Below, one piece after another: positions 52,687 to 60,514 of a stretch of 64,000 nucleotides of DNA. Origin of the DNA: Fundidesulfovibrio soli. GTDB taxonomy: Bacteria > Desulfobacterota > Desulfovibrionia > Desulfovibrionales > Desulfovibrionaceae. The translations under genes and the position numbers were made by a program. Under the pieces are notes generated by a model that was given only the letters and a program-made list of their open reading frames with translations, ran no database searches and was not told the DNA's origin. Every line of letters starts with the position of its first letter. Within the stretch, counting starts at the first letter, position 1. Where the stretch lies: contig NZ_JAKZKW010000006.1 in NCBI RefSeq assembly GCF_022808695.1, forward strand, positions 1-64,000. Direction: 5' to 3'.

Positions 52687-52801
52687 AAGATGGCAGACGG
52701 TGGGGCCTCCCCTCCGCTTTCGCGGAAACCCCACATGGCGCTCCAGGCGTCAGCCCGTGCTACGGCAGAGAGAATGTCACCGTGTCGCGCCCGCCGATCT
52801 T
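52687..52801. ncRNA. Candidate structured RNA element, copy B
   Basis: Closed by AAGAT with ATCTT (52687-52691/52797-52801) and GGC with GCC (52692-52694/52793-52795), an outer stem unrelated in sequence to that of copy A. The internal hairpin is GTGGGG with CCCCAC (52700-52705/52729-52734) topped by CCGC/GCGG (52714-52717/52722-52725), and ACGG pairs with CCGT (52762-52765/52780-52783). In the core, 52729-52786 versus 52553-52610, I count about 45 of 58 identical bases without gaps. At least three stem pairs differ in both partners: C-G to T-A and A-T to G-C in the lower stem, and A-T to G-C in the upper stem. Confidence 0.55.
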
Positions 52802-52893
52802 TCCATATCAATTCGTTCGCCTTTTTGTACAGTGCGGAAAGTCCATTAAGTGCTCGAAGATACGCTAAAAATGCCCCAGAAAGCCAGGTCCGC

Positions 52894-52965
52894 CCACTGG
52901 GGCTACATTGACCTACCCGGCCCTTTTCGGGCCGGTGGGAAAATTGGGCAGCCGGTGTCCAGTGG
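52894..52965. repeat. Nested hairpin upstream of tamA
   Basis: CCACTGG (52894-52900) pairs with CCAGTGG (52959-52965) and encloses a strong inner hairpin, CCGGCCC (52918-52924 approximately) with GGGCCGG after a TTTTC loop. It may be part of a long leader of the following genes. No T tract follows. Confidence 0.5.
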
Positions 52966-52978
52966 ATAAGGAGAAGAG

Positions 52979-53242
52979 GTGCGCCGGTCGACGTTGCTTC
53001 GCCAGCGCATTCCGAGTAATATCCATGGAACTGTCGGGAACTCGCAGCGCGCGGCTCCCGGAATGTCTAGGGGCCCTGGCCGAGGGCGAATGCCGCCGCA
53101 GGGATGCCATGCCAGGGGGTGTTCCGGCCCCGCTGGCCGCCCCGGGCAACACACAACAGGTGAAGGCGAGACCCCAATGGCGGACAATGCACGCGTATCG
53201 ATTGTTTCCCGGATGCCGGTTCGCGCTGGGAGGGCGTGTTGA
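52979..53242 (+). CDS. Doubtful small ORF (87 codons) overlapping the tamA start
   Basis: A GTG at 52979 has AAGGAGAAGAGG right before it, one of the better binding sites in the area, and the frame ends at TGA 53240-53242, overlapping the first codons of tamA. The product is Arg/Gly/Pro-rich with no recognised motif and low protein-likeness. It may be a leader whose translation is coupled to tamA, or simply an open frame in GC-rich DNA. Confidence 0.25.
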   Translation: MRRSTLLRQRIPSNIHGTVGNSQRAAPGMSRGPGRGRMPPQGCHARGCSGPAGRPGQHTTGEGETPMADNARVSIVSRMPVRAGRAC

Positions 53243-55197
53243 AACGCCTGGTGCTTCTTGCGGCCCTCGTGTGCCTGCTTTGTTCCGCCGAGCTGCTCTG
53301 TCCCCTGTCGAAACCGCGCGCCCAGCCCGGTGTTGCGTCCGATACCCAGCCCAGTCCCCATGCCAACCCTTCCCCTCCCGCACCGGGCGAGCCCCAGGCC
53401 CTAGCGCCGCAACCGGCCCCGCAATCGACGCAGGAGGTTGACCAGGAACCGGTACAGAGCCCGGCCGGCCCACAGCGGCTACGCTATCAGGTCTCGTTTT
53501 CCGGTCTGACCGACAAGGCCCTCCTGGACCTGCTGCGGTCCGTGTCCGACACTGCCTCCAAGGCGGACAAACCCCCGGCCAGCCTGTTCCTCCTGAAGGG
53601 GCGCGCGCGGGGCGACCTGAAAAAGCTCAAAGACGCCATGGCCTCGCGGGGCTACTTCGCGGCCCAGGTCAGCTATTCGATCGATGACTCGACTACGCCC
53701 GTGCAAGTACGGTTCACGGTGGACCCCGGCGGCGCGTTCCTTCTGAAATGGGTGGATGTGGAATTGAGCGAGGGCAGCGAACCCGTGCGCTTCACCTTGC
53801 CGGAGGCATCCGAACTGGGCCTGGCTTTGGAAGCTCCGGCGGTGTCCAAGGACATCGTCAACGCCGACGACAAAGTCGTCAGCATATTCAAGAACCGGGG
53901 CCATCCTTTCGCCAGCCTCTCCCGCCGCAAGGCCGTGGCCGATCCGCAGGCGCTCACCCTGCACGTCACCTACGTCGTCACTCCCGGACCCTACTGCGTC
54001 TTCGGCCCCACGGCGCTCACAGGGCTCAAGGACGTGAAGGAGCGTCTCCTCCTGCCGCTCATCCCCTGGAAGGAGGGTGACGAGTACAACCAGGAAAAGG
54101 TCGATCTCTTCCAGCAGCGCCTCGCGGATCTGGGGCTCTTCGCCAAGGCCACGGCAGCCCCTAAGATTCTTCCCAAAGAGCCGGGGCGCGTCGAAGTGGA
54201 GGCCCAGGTCACCGAACGCAAGCCGCGCACCTTCAAGGGCGGCGTGACCTACAACACGGATGACGGGCCCGGGGCGCAGGTTAACTGGGAGCACCGCAAC
54301 CTCTTCGGCAACGGCGAACGCCTGAAGCTCCATCTGGCGGTGTCGCAGGTCAGCAAGGTGTTCGAGGCCAACTTCGAGAACCCCTTCTTCCTGGACCAGC
54401 GCCAGCGCCTGCTGGCCGGGGTAAGGGCCGCCGACGAGAACACGAAGGCCTACCACGGCCAGAACGCCACCGGGGAGCTCAAAATCTCGCGCAAGCTGGG
54501 CGAACAGGTCTCGGCCCAGGTCGGCCTGGGCTACCGGTCCAGTCTGGTCTACGACGACGCCGCCAATCCGAGTGCGGTCAACACCCGCTACAATCTGGCC
54601 TCCGTCCCGCTGGGGCTCTCGGCCGACACGCGCGACGACCCGCTCAACCCATCGAGAGGCTGGATGTTCGCCGTGAATGCCACGCCCTGGGTGGACGCGC
54701 AGGGTACGAACCTCAACTTCGTGAAGGCGGTCGCCGCCGGTTCGCACTACCTGCGCCTGCTGGAGAAACCGTCGCTTATATTGGCCACGCGGGCCTCGCT
54801 GGGCACCATCTCCGGCGTCTCGGCCTCGCGGCTTCTGCCGCCGGACATCCGTTTCTACGCGGGCGGCAGCGGGTCCATCCGGGGCTACGCCTATCAGAGC
54901 GCGGGGCCGCTGCGCGGGGACAAACCGCTCGGCGGGCGCTCCATTTTCGATTTCGGCACCGAGCTGCGGATTCGCCTGACCGAGATGTTCGGGCTGGTTT
55001 TCTTCATGGACGGCGGTAACGCCTTTGAGGCCGAGTATCCCGAACCGGGCAAGGGCCTGTTGCTGGGGGCGGGCACGGGGTTGCGGGTGTTCACGCCCAT
55101 CGGGCCGTTCCGGGTGGACGTAGCCACGCCGCTCAACCGCCGGAGGAACGTGGACGACGTGTTCCAGCTTTATATCAGCCTGGGCCAGGCCTTCTAG
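53236..55197 (+). CDS. tamA: Omp85-family outer-membrane assembly protein TamA
   Basis: A 653-residue outer-membrane protein. Signal peptide residues 1-~25 (LKRLVLLAALVCLLCSAELL) are followed by an unusual Pro/Gln/Ala-rich linker to residue ~80. POTRA-like repeats come next (residues ~85-340; LKDAMASRGYFAAQVSYSID, KNRGHPFASLSRRKAV, FQQRLADLGLFAKA), then a C-terminal beta-barrel with the Omp85 motif GSIRGYAYQS. It ends in a beta-strand with terminal Phe (LYISLGQAF). With TamB it helps insert outer-membrane proteins or move lipids to the outer membrane. GTG 53236 has GGGAGG just upstream; the adjacent TTG is an alternative. tamB follows after 65 bases. Confidence 0.9.
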   Translation: MLKRLVLLAALVCLLCSAELLCPLSKPRAQPGVASDTQPSPHANPSPPAPGEPQALAPQPAPQSTQEVDQEPVQSPAGPQRLRYQVSFSGLTDKALLDLLRSVSDTASKADKPPASLFLLKGRARGDLKKLKDAMASRGYFAAQVSYSIDDSTTPVQVRFTVDPGGAFLLKWVDVELSEGSEPVRFTLPEASELGLALEAPAVSKDIVNADDKVVSIFKNRGHPFASLSRRKAVADPQALTLHVTYVVTPGPYCVFGPTALTGLKDVKERLLLPLIPWKEGDEYNQEKVDLFQQRLADLGLFAKATAAPKILPKEPGRVEVEAQVTERKPRTFKGGVTYNTDDGPGAQVNWEHRNLFGNGERLKLHLAVSQVSKVFEANFENPFFLDQRQRLLAGVRAADENTKAYHGQNATGELKISRKLGEQVSAQVGLGYRSSLVYDDAANPSAVNTRYNLASVPLGLSADTRDDPLNPSRGWMFAVNATPWVDAQGTNLNFVKAVAAGSHYLRLLEKPSLILATRASLGTISGVSASRLLPPDIRFYAGGSGSIRGYAYQSAGPLRGDKPLGGRSIFDFGTELRIRLTEMFGLVFFMDGGNAFEAEYPEPGKGLLLGAGTGLRVFTPIGPFRVDVATPLNRRRNVDDVFQLYISLGQAF

Positions 55198-55262
55198 CGT
55201 GGCAGTTTCGGGATACGTCATGCTGCTTCGTCAAGATCGCGGACCGGCAGGGTAGGTAAAAC

Positions 55263-58200
55263 ATGGGGTTCGGACTTTCGCGCGAGACGCTCAAGATTGC
55301 GGGCAAATGGGCGGCCTGGCTGTCGGCAGGTTGCCTGGCGTTTGTCCTCGCGGCGTACGCGGCCGCCCAGACCCCCTGGGCCAAGCGCCTCCTGGCCGAT
55401 GCCGCCGTGGAGTACTGCGAGCGCGAGCTGGGCTGGAAGCTCGTACTGTCAACTCCGGAGGGGGCGTTGCCCTTCACCGTGAGGATCGCCTCGCTACGCA
55501 TCGCCGACAAGGACGGGGAATGGCTGGCCGTCTCGGACACGGCCCTATCGCTCTCGCCCTGGCCCTTTGGCCGGGGGCTGGCCTCCCTCCGGCTGGCGGC
55601 CGGCCAGGCGGCCCTGCGCCGGACCCCTGTGCTGCCGCCGGACCGGGGGCCAGACCAGGGACCGGGCGAGCCCCCTTCGCCCCCGCTGGCCTTCCTGGAC
55701 GCTCTGAAGCCCATCCCCGTGACCGCCGAGGTCCAGGTGGATGTGGACAGGCTGAGCCTGGGCGCCCAACTGGCCGGGCGGGCGCTCGCCGGGCGGGCCT
55801 CCTTGCACGCTCTGGCCGCGGGCGGAGCCGTGGACGCCGAGATATCCGCCGCGGTGTGGGAGAGCGGTGACGGCTCGTCCGCATCCGCGCCCACCAACAT
55901 CGCATTCGAAAGCCGCCTTGATCCCGGCGCGCGAACCGCCCGGCTGAAGCTGTCGCTCACGGAGGGCCCGGGCGGCATGGCCGCCGCCCTGGCGGGACTC
56001 GCGCCCGACGTATCACTGGCGGCCTCCCTGAACGGCGAGGGCCCGCTGTCCGGCTGGCAGGCCAGGCTCGCGGCGCGGGCTGGCCAGGACGAAATCCTCT
56101 CCGGTACGCTCTCGGCGAATCTCGGCCGCAGCTCGACAGACGACGCCAGGCTGGGGCTCAACCTTGGCCTCAACCCCTTCTTTCTGCCTGTATCCGCCCG
56201 GCTCCGCGACGCGCTGGGCTCCCGGGTGGAGCTGGCCTTTGCGGGAGTGATGACCTCCGCCGGGCTCCAGGCGCCGCAATGGCGAGTCCTTGTGGAGGAT
56301 TTGTCCGTCACAACCGAAAGCGCCAAGGCCGTCGTGCGCGGCGACAGCGGGCCCATGGGGCTGGCTCCGAGGCTGAACTTCGCGCTGAACGTCGCCGACC
56401 CGGCGGCGTTCGGCGTCACTGCCGGGGCGTTGGCCGTGGAAGGCGGCCTGGATGCTGACGTGGACCCTGGCGGACCGCTCGCGGCCGGACTCAGGCTCTC
56501 CTCACCTGACCTCGCCTCCGTTCTGGCTCCGTTTGGCGTCGGGCTCGGTGGAAAAACGGCCCTCGCAGCCAAGCTTACGGGCGATCTCCGCACGGAGGAT
56601 TTCGTGGTGAGCCTGGATGCGGGGCTCACGGAGCTTGCGCCGCACACGGGGAGCAGGGAGGGCAAGGATGACCTGGGGCCAAAGCTCGCGGCGGCCCTGG
56701 GGCGCGAACTGAACCTGCGCGTGGAAGCGAGCCTCGCCGGGGGGAAACGCGTCACGCTCAAGGAGTTGCGTGTCGCCTCGCTGGCGCTGCGGGCCGAGGC
56801 GTCCGGCTCCTACGACCTGGCCGAGCGCACGGCGGATCTGCGGGCCACTGCCAACGCCCCGGAGCTCGCCGCGTTGGCCCCCCTGGCCGGGATGAAGCTT
56901 GGCGGCTCGGCCACGCTCACGGCCAAGGTCTCGGGAGTCACGGATGCTCCTCAGGTTAAGCTCGATGTGGAAGGCAAGGCGCTCGTCCTGGACAGCACGC
57001 GGCTCGACCAGGCCGCGCTGCGCCTCGAAGCCGCGCCCGCGAAGGACGGGGTGAGCGGGACATTCGAGCTGCGGGCGGACAAAGGCAAGGGCAGGCTGGC
57101 CGCGTCCACGGGCTTCCTCCTCGCGGGGCAGAGGCTTTCGCTGACAAATCTTCAGGCCACGGGTCCGGGGCTCACCCTCTCGGGCAACCTGGACGCCGCC
57201 CTGGAGCACAGGACCGCCTCGGGCAAGCTCAAGGCTTCGGCGGAGCTTGCCCCGCTGGGGGCATTCCTGAACAGGAAAATGGCTGGACGCGTGCTGGCCG
57301 ACGCCTCCCTGGCTTCTTCAGGCCCGCGCCAGGACGCCGCCGCCCGCCTGAATGCCTCTGGTCTGGCCGCCGAGGGCCTTGGCTTGAAAAAGGCCGAGCT
57401 CTCCTGCTCCTTCACGGATGTTCTGCGCACGCCGCAAGGCGACCTGACGCTCGTCATGACCGGACTGACGGCCGCTGACGCGGCGGTGGAGAGCCTCCAG
57501 GCCGAAGCCCACGGCGGGGGGAGGATCGTCGATTTCAGCATCGCGGCCAAGGGTTCGCTCCCCGAGCGTTTCGAGATGGCCATGGGCGGGTCGTTTGCGC
57601 CCGCGCCGGGCGGGGGCACGCTCCGCCTTGACAAGCTCGAAGCCTCGGCCAGGGAGCTGAAGCTCGTTCTGACCCGGCCTGCCACCGCCGGCTTCGGCCC
57701 GGGCGTGCTGAACCTGGACGGGCTGCACCTCTCGCTGGCCGGGGCGGCCGTAACAGCGTCCGGCGCCCTCAAGCCCGGCAAGGTCGATTTTTCGGCGGAC
57801 GTGGCCGCACTGCCCCTCAGCGTGCTGGAGAAAGCTGGGCTGCCCGCGTTGTCCGGCACGGCCTCGGCCGCGCTCCGGGTCAGCGGTACACCCTCGGCTC
57901 CACGAGTCTCAGCCGAAGTGAATATGGATCAGCTCTCGCTCAAGGGCGTTCAAGGACGGGACGTCCCGCCCGCGAAGCTGACCGCCGAAGCGCTCGTCGG
58001 GGGGGGACGCCTGGCCGCAACCTGCCGTGTTTCGGCCGGGCCCGGCGCGGCGTTCGAGTGCAAGGCCTCCCTGCCCGCCAGGCTGAGTCTCGACCCCTTC
58101 GTCTTCGCCGTCCCGCGCGACGCCGCCCTGGAGGCATCCCTGGCCGGCGACGTGGATTTGGGCCAATTGGCAGCCTTGAGCGGCGACGAGGCGCTCAGCC

Positions 58201-59414
58201 TCAAGGGCACGCTCAAGGCCGACTTCAGCGTCGCGGGCCGGCTTTCCGCCCCCCTGGTTTCAGGGCGGGCCACACTCGCGGGCGGTCAGGCGGACTACGT
58301 CACCACCGGGACGAGGCTGCGGGACATCTCCCTCGACCTGGAGGCCGAAGGCACGAAATTGGCCATCAAGACCTTTACGGCCCGTGACGCGGGGCAGGGC
58401 AGCCTTACGGTCTCCGGCAAGGCCGACCTCTACCCTCAGGGCGGCTTCCCTTTCGAAGCCTCGGTGGTGCTGGACAAGCTCACACCGGTGCGCATGGATA
58501 TGGCCACGGCAATGCTCTCCGCCAAAGTTGCCGCCAAGGGCAATTCGGGCGGGGCCAAGGTCGCGGGCAGCGTGAACGTAGGCCCGGTGGAGGTGAACAT
58601 CCCCGACCGCATCCCGCCGAGCGCCGTCCCCATCCCGGTGGAGATGGCCGGGCGCCCGGGCCCAGCGGGGGCCAAGCCCGCGGCGGCGTCCAAGCCGTAC
58701 CCGGTGGACCTGGACGTGTCCGTGGACTTCCCCGGCAGAATATTCGTGCGGGGGATGGGGCTCGACTCCATGTGGGCCGGAAACCTGCGTGTGAAGGGAA
58801 CGCCGGGCGAGCCCGAAATCGAAGGCGACATCCGCATCGTGAAGGGGCAACTGGACTTCTTCGGCAAGAATTTCGATCTCGCCCGTGGTGAGGTGACTTT
58901 TACCGGTACCAATCCTCCGGTGCCCATGCTCGACATGGAGGCCAAAACACAGGCGGGGGACATCACCGCCAGCATCCTCGTGAGCGGGAGCGCGACCCGT
59001 CCGAAGATCGAGTTCACCTCCGACCCGGCGGTGCCCCGCGACGAGATTCTGGCCAGGGTGCTCTTCGGGCAGAGCGTCTCCTCGCTGACCCCGCCGCAGG
59101 CCCTGCAATTGGCCCAGGCCGTGGCCTCCATGAGCGGGGCGGGCGGGTCACTGGACTTTCTGGGCGCGACGCGCAAACTGGCCGGGCTCGACTATCTGGG
59201 GGTCAAGTCCACGGGCAAGAGCCTCGGGCAGAGCACCGTGGCGGCGGGCAAGTACGTGGCCGATGGAGTCTACGTGGAGGCCAGCCAAGGCTTGGCGGGC
59301 AGCAGCGGGGCGGTCTCCGTGGAGGTTGACGTGACCAAGAACATCACCGTGGAGAGTAGGATTGGCCTGGATTCCAAAACGGGAGTGGGGGTCAACTGGA
59401 AATTCGATTACTGA
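55263..59414 (+). CDS. tamB: Translocation and assembly module protein TamB
   Basis: A 1383-residue AsmA-like protein. One N-terminal membrane helix (residues ~15-38; WAAWLSAGCLAFVLAAYAAAQ) anchors it in the inner membrane. The long middle consists of repetitive, beta-rich, Ala/Leu/Gly-rich sequence expected to form a groove-like helix across the periplasm. The last ~330 residues are the TamB/DUF490 domain (GNLRVKGTPGEPEIEGDIRI, VTFTGTNPPVPMLDMEAKT, DPAVPRDEILARVLFGQS), which contacts TamA. It ends with a barrel-like SRIGLDSKTGVGVNWKFDY strand. Members of this family are now widely viewed as lipid-transport bridges. Confidence 0.93.
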   Translation: MGFGLSRETLKIAGKWAAWLSAGCLAFVLAAYAAAQTPWAKRLLADAAVEYCERELGWKLVLSTPEGALPFTVRIASLRIADKDGEWLAVSDTALSLSPWPFGRGLASLRLAAGQAALRRTPVLPPDRGPDQGPGEPPSPPLAFLDALKPIPVTAEVQVDVDRLSLGAQLAGRALAGRASLHALAAGGAVDAEISAAVWESGDGSSASAPTNIAFESRLDPGARTARLKLSLTEGPGGMAAALAGLAPDVSLAASLNGEGPLSGWQARLAARAGQDEILSGTLSANLGRSSTDDARLGLNLGLNPFFLPVSARLRDALGSRVELAFAGVMTSAGLQAPQWRVLVEDLSVTTESAKAVVRGDSGPMGLAPRLNFALNVADPAAFGVTAGALAVEGGLDADVDPGGPLAAGLRLSSPDLASVLAPFGVGLGGKTALAAKLTGDLRTEDFVVSLDAGLTELAPHTGSREGKDDLGPKLAAALGRELNLRVEASLAGGKRVTLKELRVASLALRAEASGSYDLAERTADLRATANAPELAALAPLAGMKLGGSATLTAKVSGVTDAPQVKLDVEGKALVLDSTRLDQAALRLEAAPAKDGVSGTFELRADKGKGRLAASTGFLLAGQRLSLTNLQATGPGLTLSGNLDAALEHRTASGKLKASAELAPLGAFLNRKMAGRVLADASLASSGPRQDAAARLNASGLAAEGLGLKKAELSCSFTDVLRTPQGDLTLVMTGLTAADAAVESLQAEAHGGGRIVDFSIAAKGSLPERFEMAMGGSFAPAPGGGTLRLDKLEASARELKLVLTRPATAGFGPGVLNLDGLHLSLAGAAVTASGALKPGKVDFSADVAALPLSVLEKAGLPALSGTASAALRVSGTPSAPRVSAEVNMDQLSLKGVQGRDVPPAKLTAEALVGGGRLAATCRVSAGPGAAFECKASLPARLSLDPFVFAVPRDAALEASLAGDVDLGQLAALSGDEALSLKGTLKADFSVAGRLSAPLVSGRATLAGGQADYVTTGTRLRDISLDLEAEGTKLAIKTFTARDAGQGSLTVSGKADLYPQGGFPFEASVVLDKLTPVRMDMATAMLSAKVAAKGNSGGAKVAGSVNVGPVEVNIPDRIPPSAVPIPVEMAGRPGPAGAKPAAASKPYPVDLDVSVDFPGRIFVRGMGLDSMWAGNLRVKGTPGEPEIEGDIRIVKGQLDFFGKNFDLARGEVTFTGTNPPVPMLDMEAKTQAGDITASILVSGSATRPKIEFTSDPAVPRDEILARVLFGQSVSSLTPPQALQLAQAVASMSGAGGSLDFLGATRKLAGLDYLGVKSTGKSLGQSTVAAGKYVADGVYVEASQGLAGSSGAVSVEVDVTKNITVESRIGLDSKTGVGVNWKFDY

Positions 59415-59516
59415 GAAGGTGACCTGCTCGGCACTGTTCCAAGTATCCTGCCCCCGCTTTGGTGAGCGTTTGCGCCAACTGAATTTCCGTGGCTGACTCC
59501 GAGGAGGAGATCGGCC

Positions 59517-59730
59517 ATGAAACGACGGAAATGGACCACAGAGCATAAGGCGCTCATCGTCCTCAAAGGGCTTCGAGGACGGCCAGTCGGTGGGCTGTGC
59601 AATGAGCACGGCATTCCCAGGCGCAGTATTACCGGTGGCGAGACCGGTTCCTGGGCAACGCCCGACTGGTGTTCGAGACAGCCAGTGTGGGCAAGCGTTC
59701 CCGGCGGCGTCGTAGCTTTAAGCCTTGGCC
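59517..59730 (+). pseudogene. IS3-type transposase orfA remnant, frameshifted
   Basis: The reading starts with MKRRKWTTEHKALIVLKGL and GRPVGGLCNEHGI, very like the N-terminal helix-turn-helix protein of IS3/IS2-type elements. At ~59615 one base is missing: after it, the expected QAQYYRWRDRFLGNARLVFE continues in another frame. The GGAGGAG site before the ATG survives. No orfB (DDE) part follows and no inverted repeats are obvious, so this is a decayed fragment. Confidence 0.8.
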
Positions 59731-59930
59731 ATGCCGCCGCTGCTGAAGGCCGTCCCTCCAACTGCGTGTTGCGGGAAACCCAGAAGTCAGGATAAATGAT
59801 CAGGGTGGGCTTCCTGCTGTTGAAGGGAGTCTTTCGGGTGGTTTCGAAGTAGGCAATTCTGCAGATAAAGATAGATATTACTAGTAGTTGCCTGGGTTGA
59901 ACAATCTCGCTCAGGTGGTTAAGAATACTC
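59731..59930. other. AT-richer intergenic stretch
   Basis: About 200 bases with no gene between the IS fragment and the DUF2062 gene, visibly richer in A and T (for example GATAAAGATAGATATTACTAG at 59863-59883). It probably holds the promoter of the DUF2062 gene, which I cannot place with confidence. Confidence 0.4.
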
Positions 59931-60437
59931 ATGCGGACAAATGACAAATTCCACTGCCTTCGACTGCTGAAACGGAAATGGCTGACGGTTCTTCGCATCA
60001 AGAAAACGCCGAAGGAGATCGCTCTGGGCTTGGCGTTCGGTGTTTTCGTAGGCTTCATTCCAATCATACCGTTCCAATCCATCTGGGCCATAGGGCTGTG
60101 CTGGGTATTCGGGGGGAGCAAGTTGGCCGCCTTCGCCGGAGCATGGGTGTCGAACCCAGTGACGGTCCCGCCGCTCTTTGCGGCATTCTATTATGTCGGT
60201 AAACGCGCGTTCCCTGGCATAGACATCAATCCATTGAGTTTCTATACCAATCTGGATTGGTTCAGCACTGAGTTCATCTTCGATACAGGGTGGAAGATAG
60301 CCTTGATTCTCAACGCGGGCGGTGTGATAGTGGGTATACCTACTGCTGTGGTGTCCTATTTCGTCACATTGAATCTTGCCAGGCAATATCAGGCGCGAAA
60401 GATGAGGCGACAGTTGGATGCCAAAGGCCTATCCTAA
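59931..60437 (+). CDS. DUF2062 domain membrane protein
   Basis: A 168-residue membrane protein. The DUF2062 signature reads KTPKEIALGLAFGVFVGFIPI near residue 25, then FQSIWAIGLCWVFGGSKLAAFAGAWVSNP with the conserved N-P pair, and a last hydrophobic helix near residues 125-150 (ALILNAGGVIVGIPTAVVSYFV). The family's function is unknown. Codon use is less GC-rich than in the neighbours, which with the IS fragment upstream suggests recent acquisition. The P-type ATPase gene starts ~78 bases downstream. Confidence 0.85.
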   Translation: MRTNDKFHCLRLLKRKWLTVLRIKKTPKEIALGLAFGVFVGFIPIIPFQSIWAIGLCWVFGGSKLAAFAGAWVSNPVTVPPLFAAFYYVGKRAFPGIDINPLSFYTNLDWFSTEFIFDTGWKIALILNAGGVIVGIPTAVVSYFVTLNLARQYQARKMRRQLDAKGLS

Positions 60438-60514
60438 TATGCAGTCCCTCTCATGAAACGTGTCATGGGGGCCATGCCCTCGTGGCCACGCAACAAGGCA
60501 TCGGAGTCATCCGC

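Noticed and set aside
52284-52811. Minus-strand reading in which both structured copies give similar peptides (VARA-D/E-AW-S/N-AM)
   Set aside because: The two copies fall in different frames relative to the intervening sequence, and changes include compensatory pairs in stems rather than mainly third codon positions. RNA structure explains the conservation better. Kept as an alternative to test.
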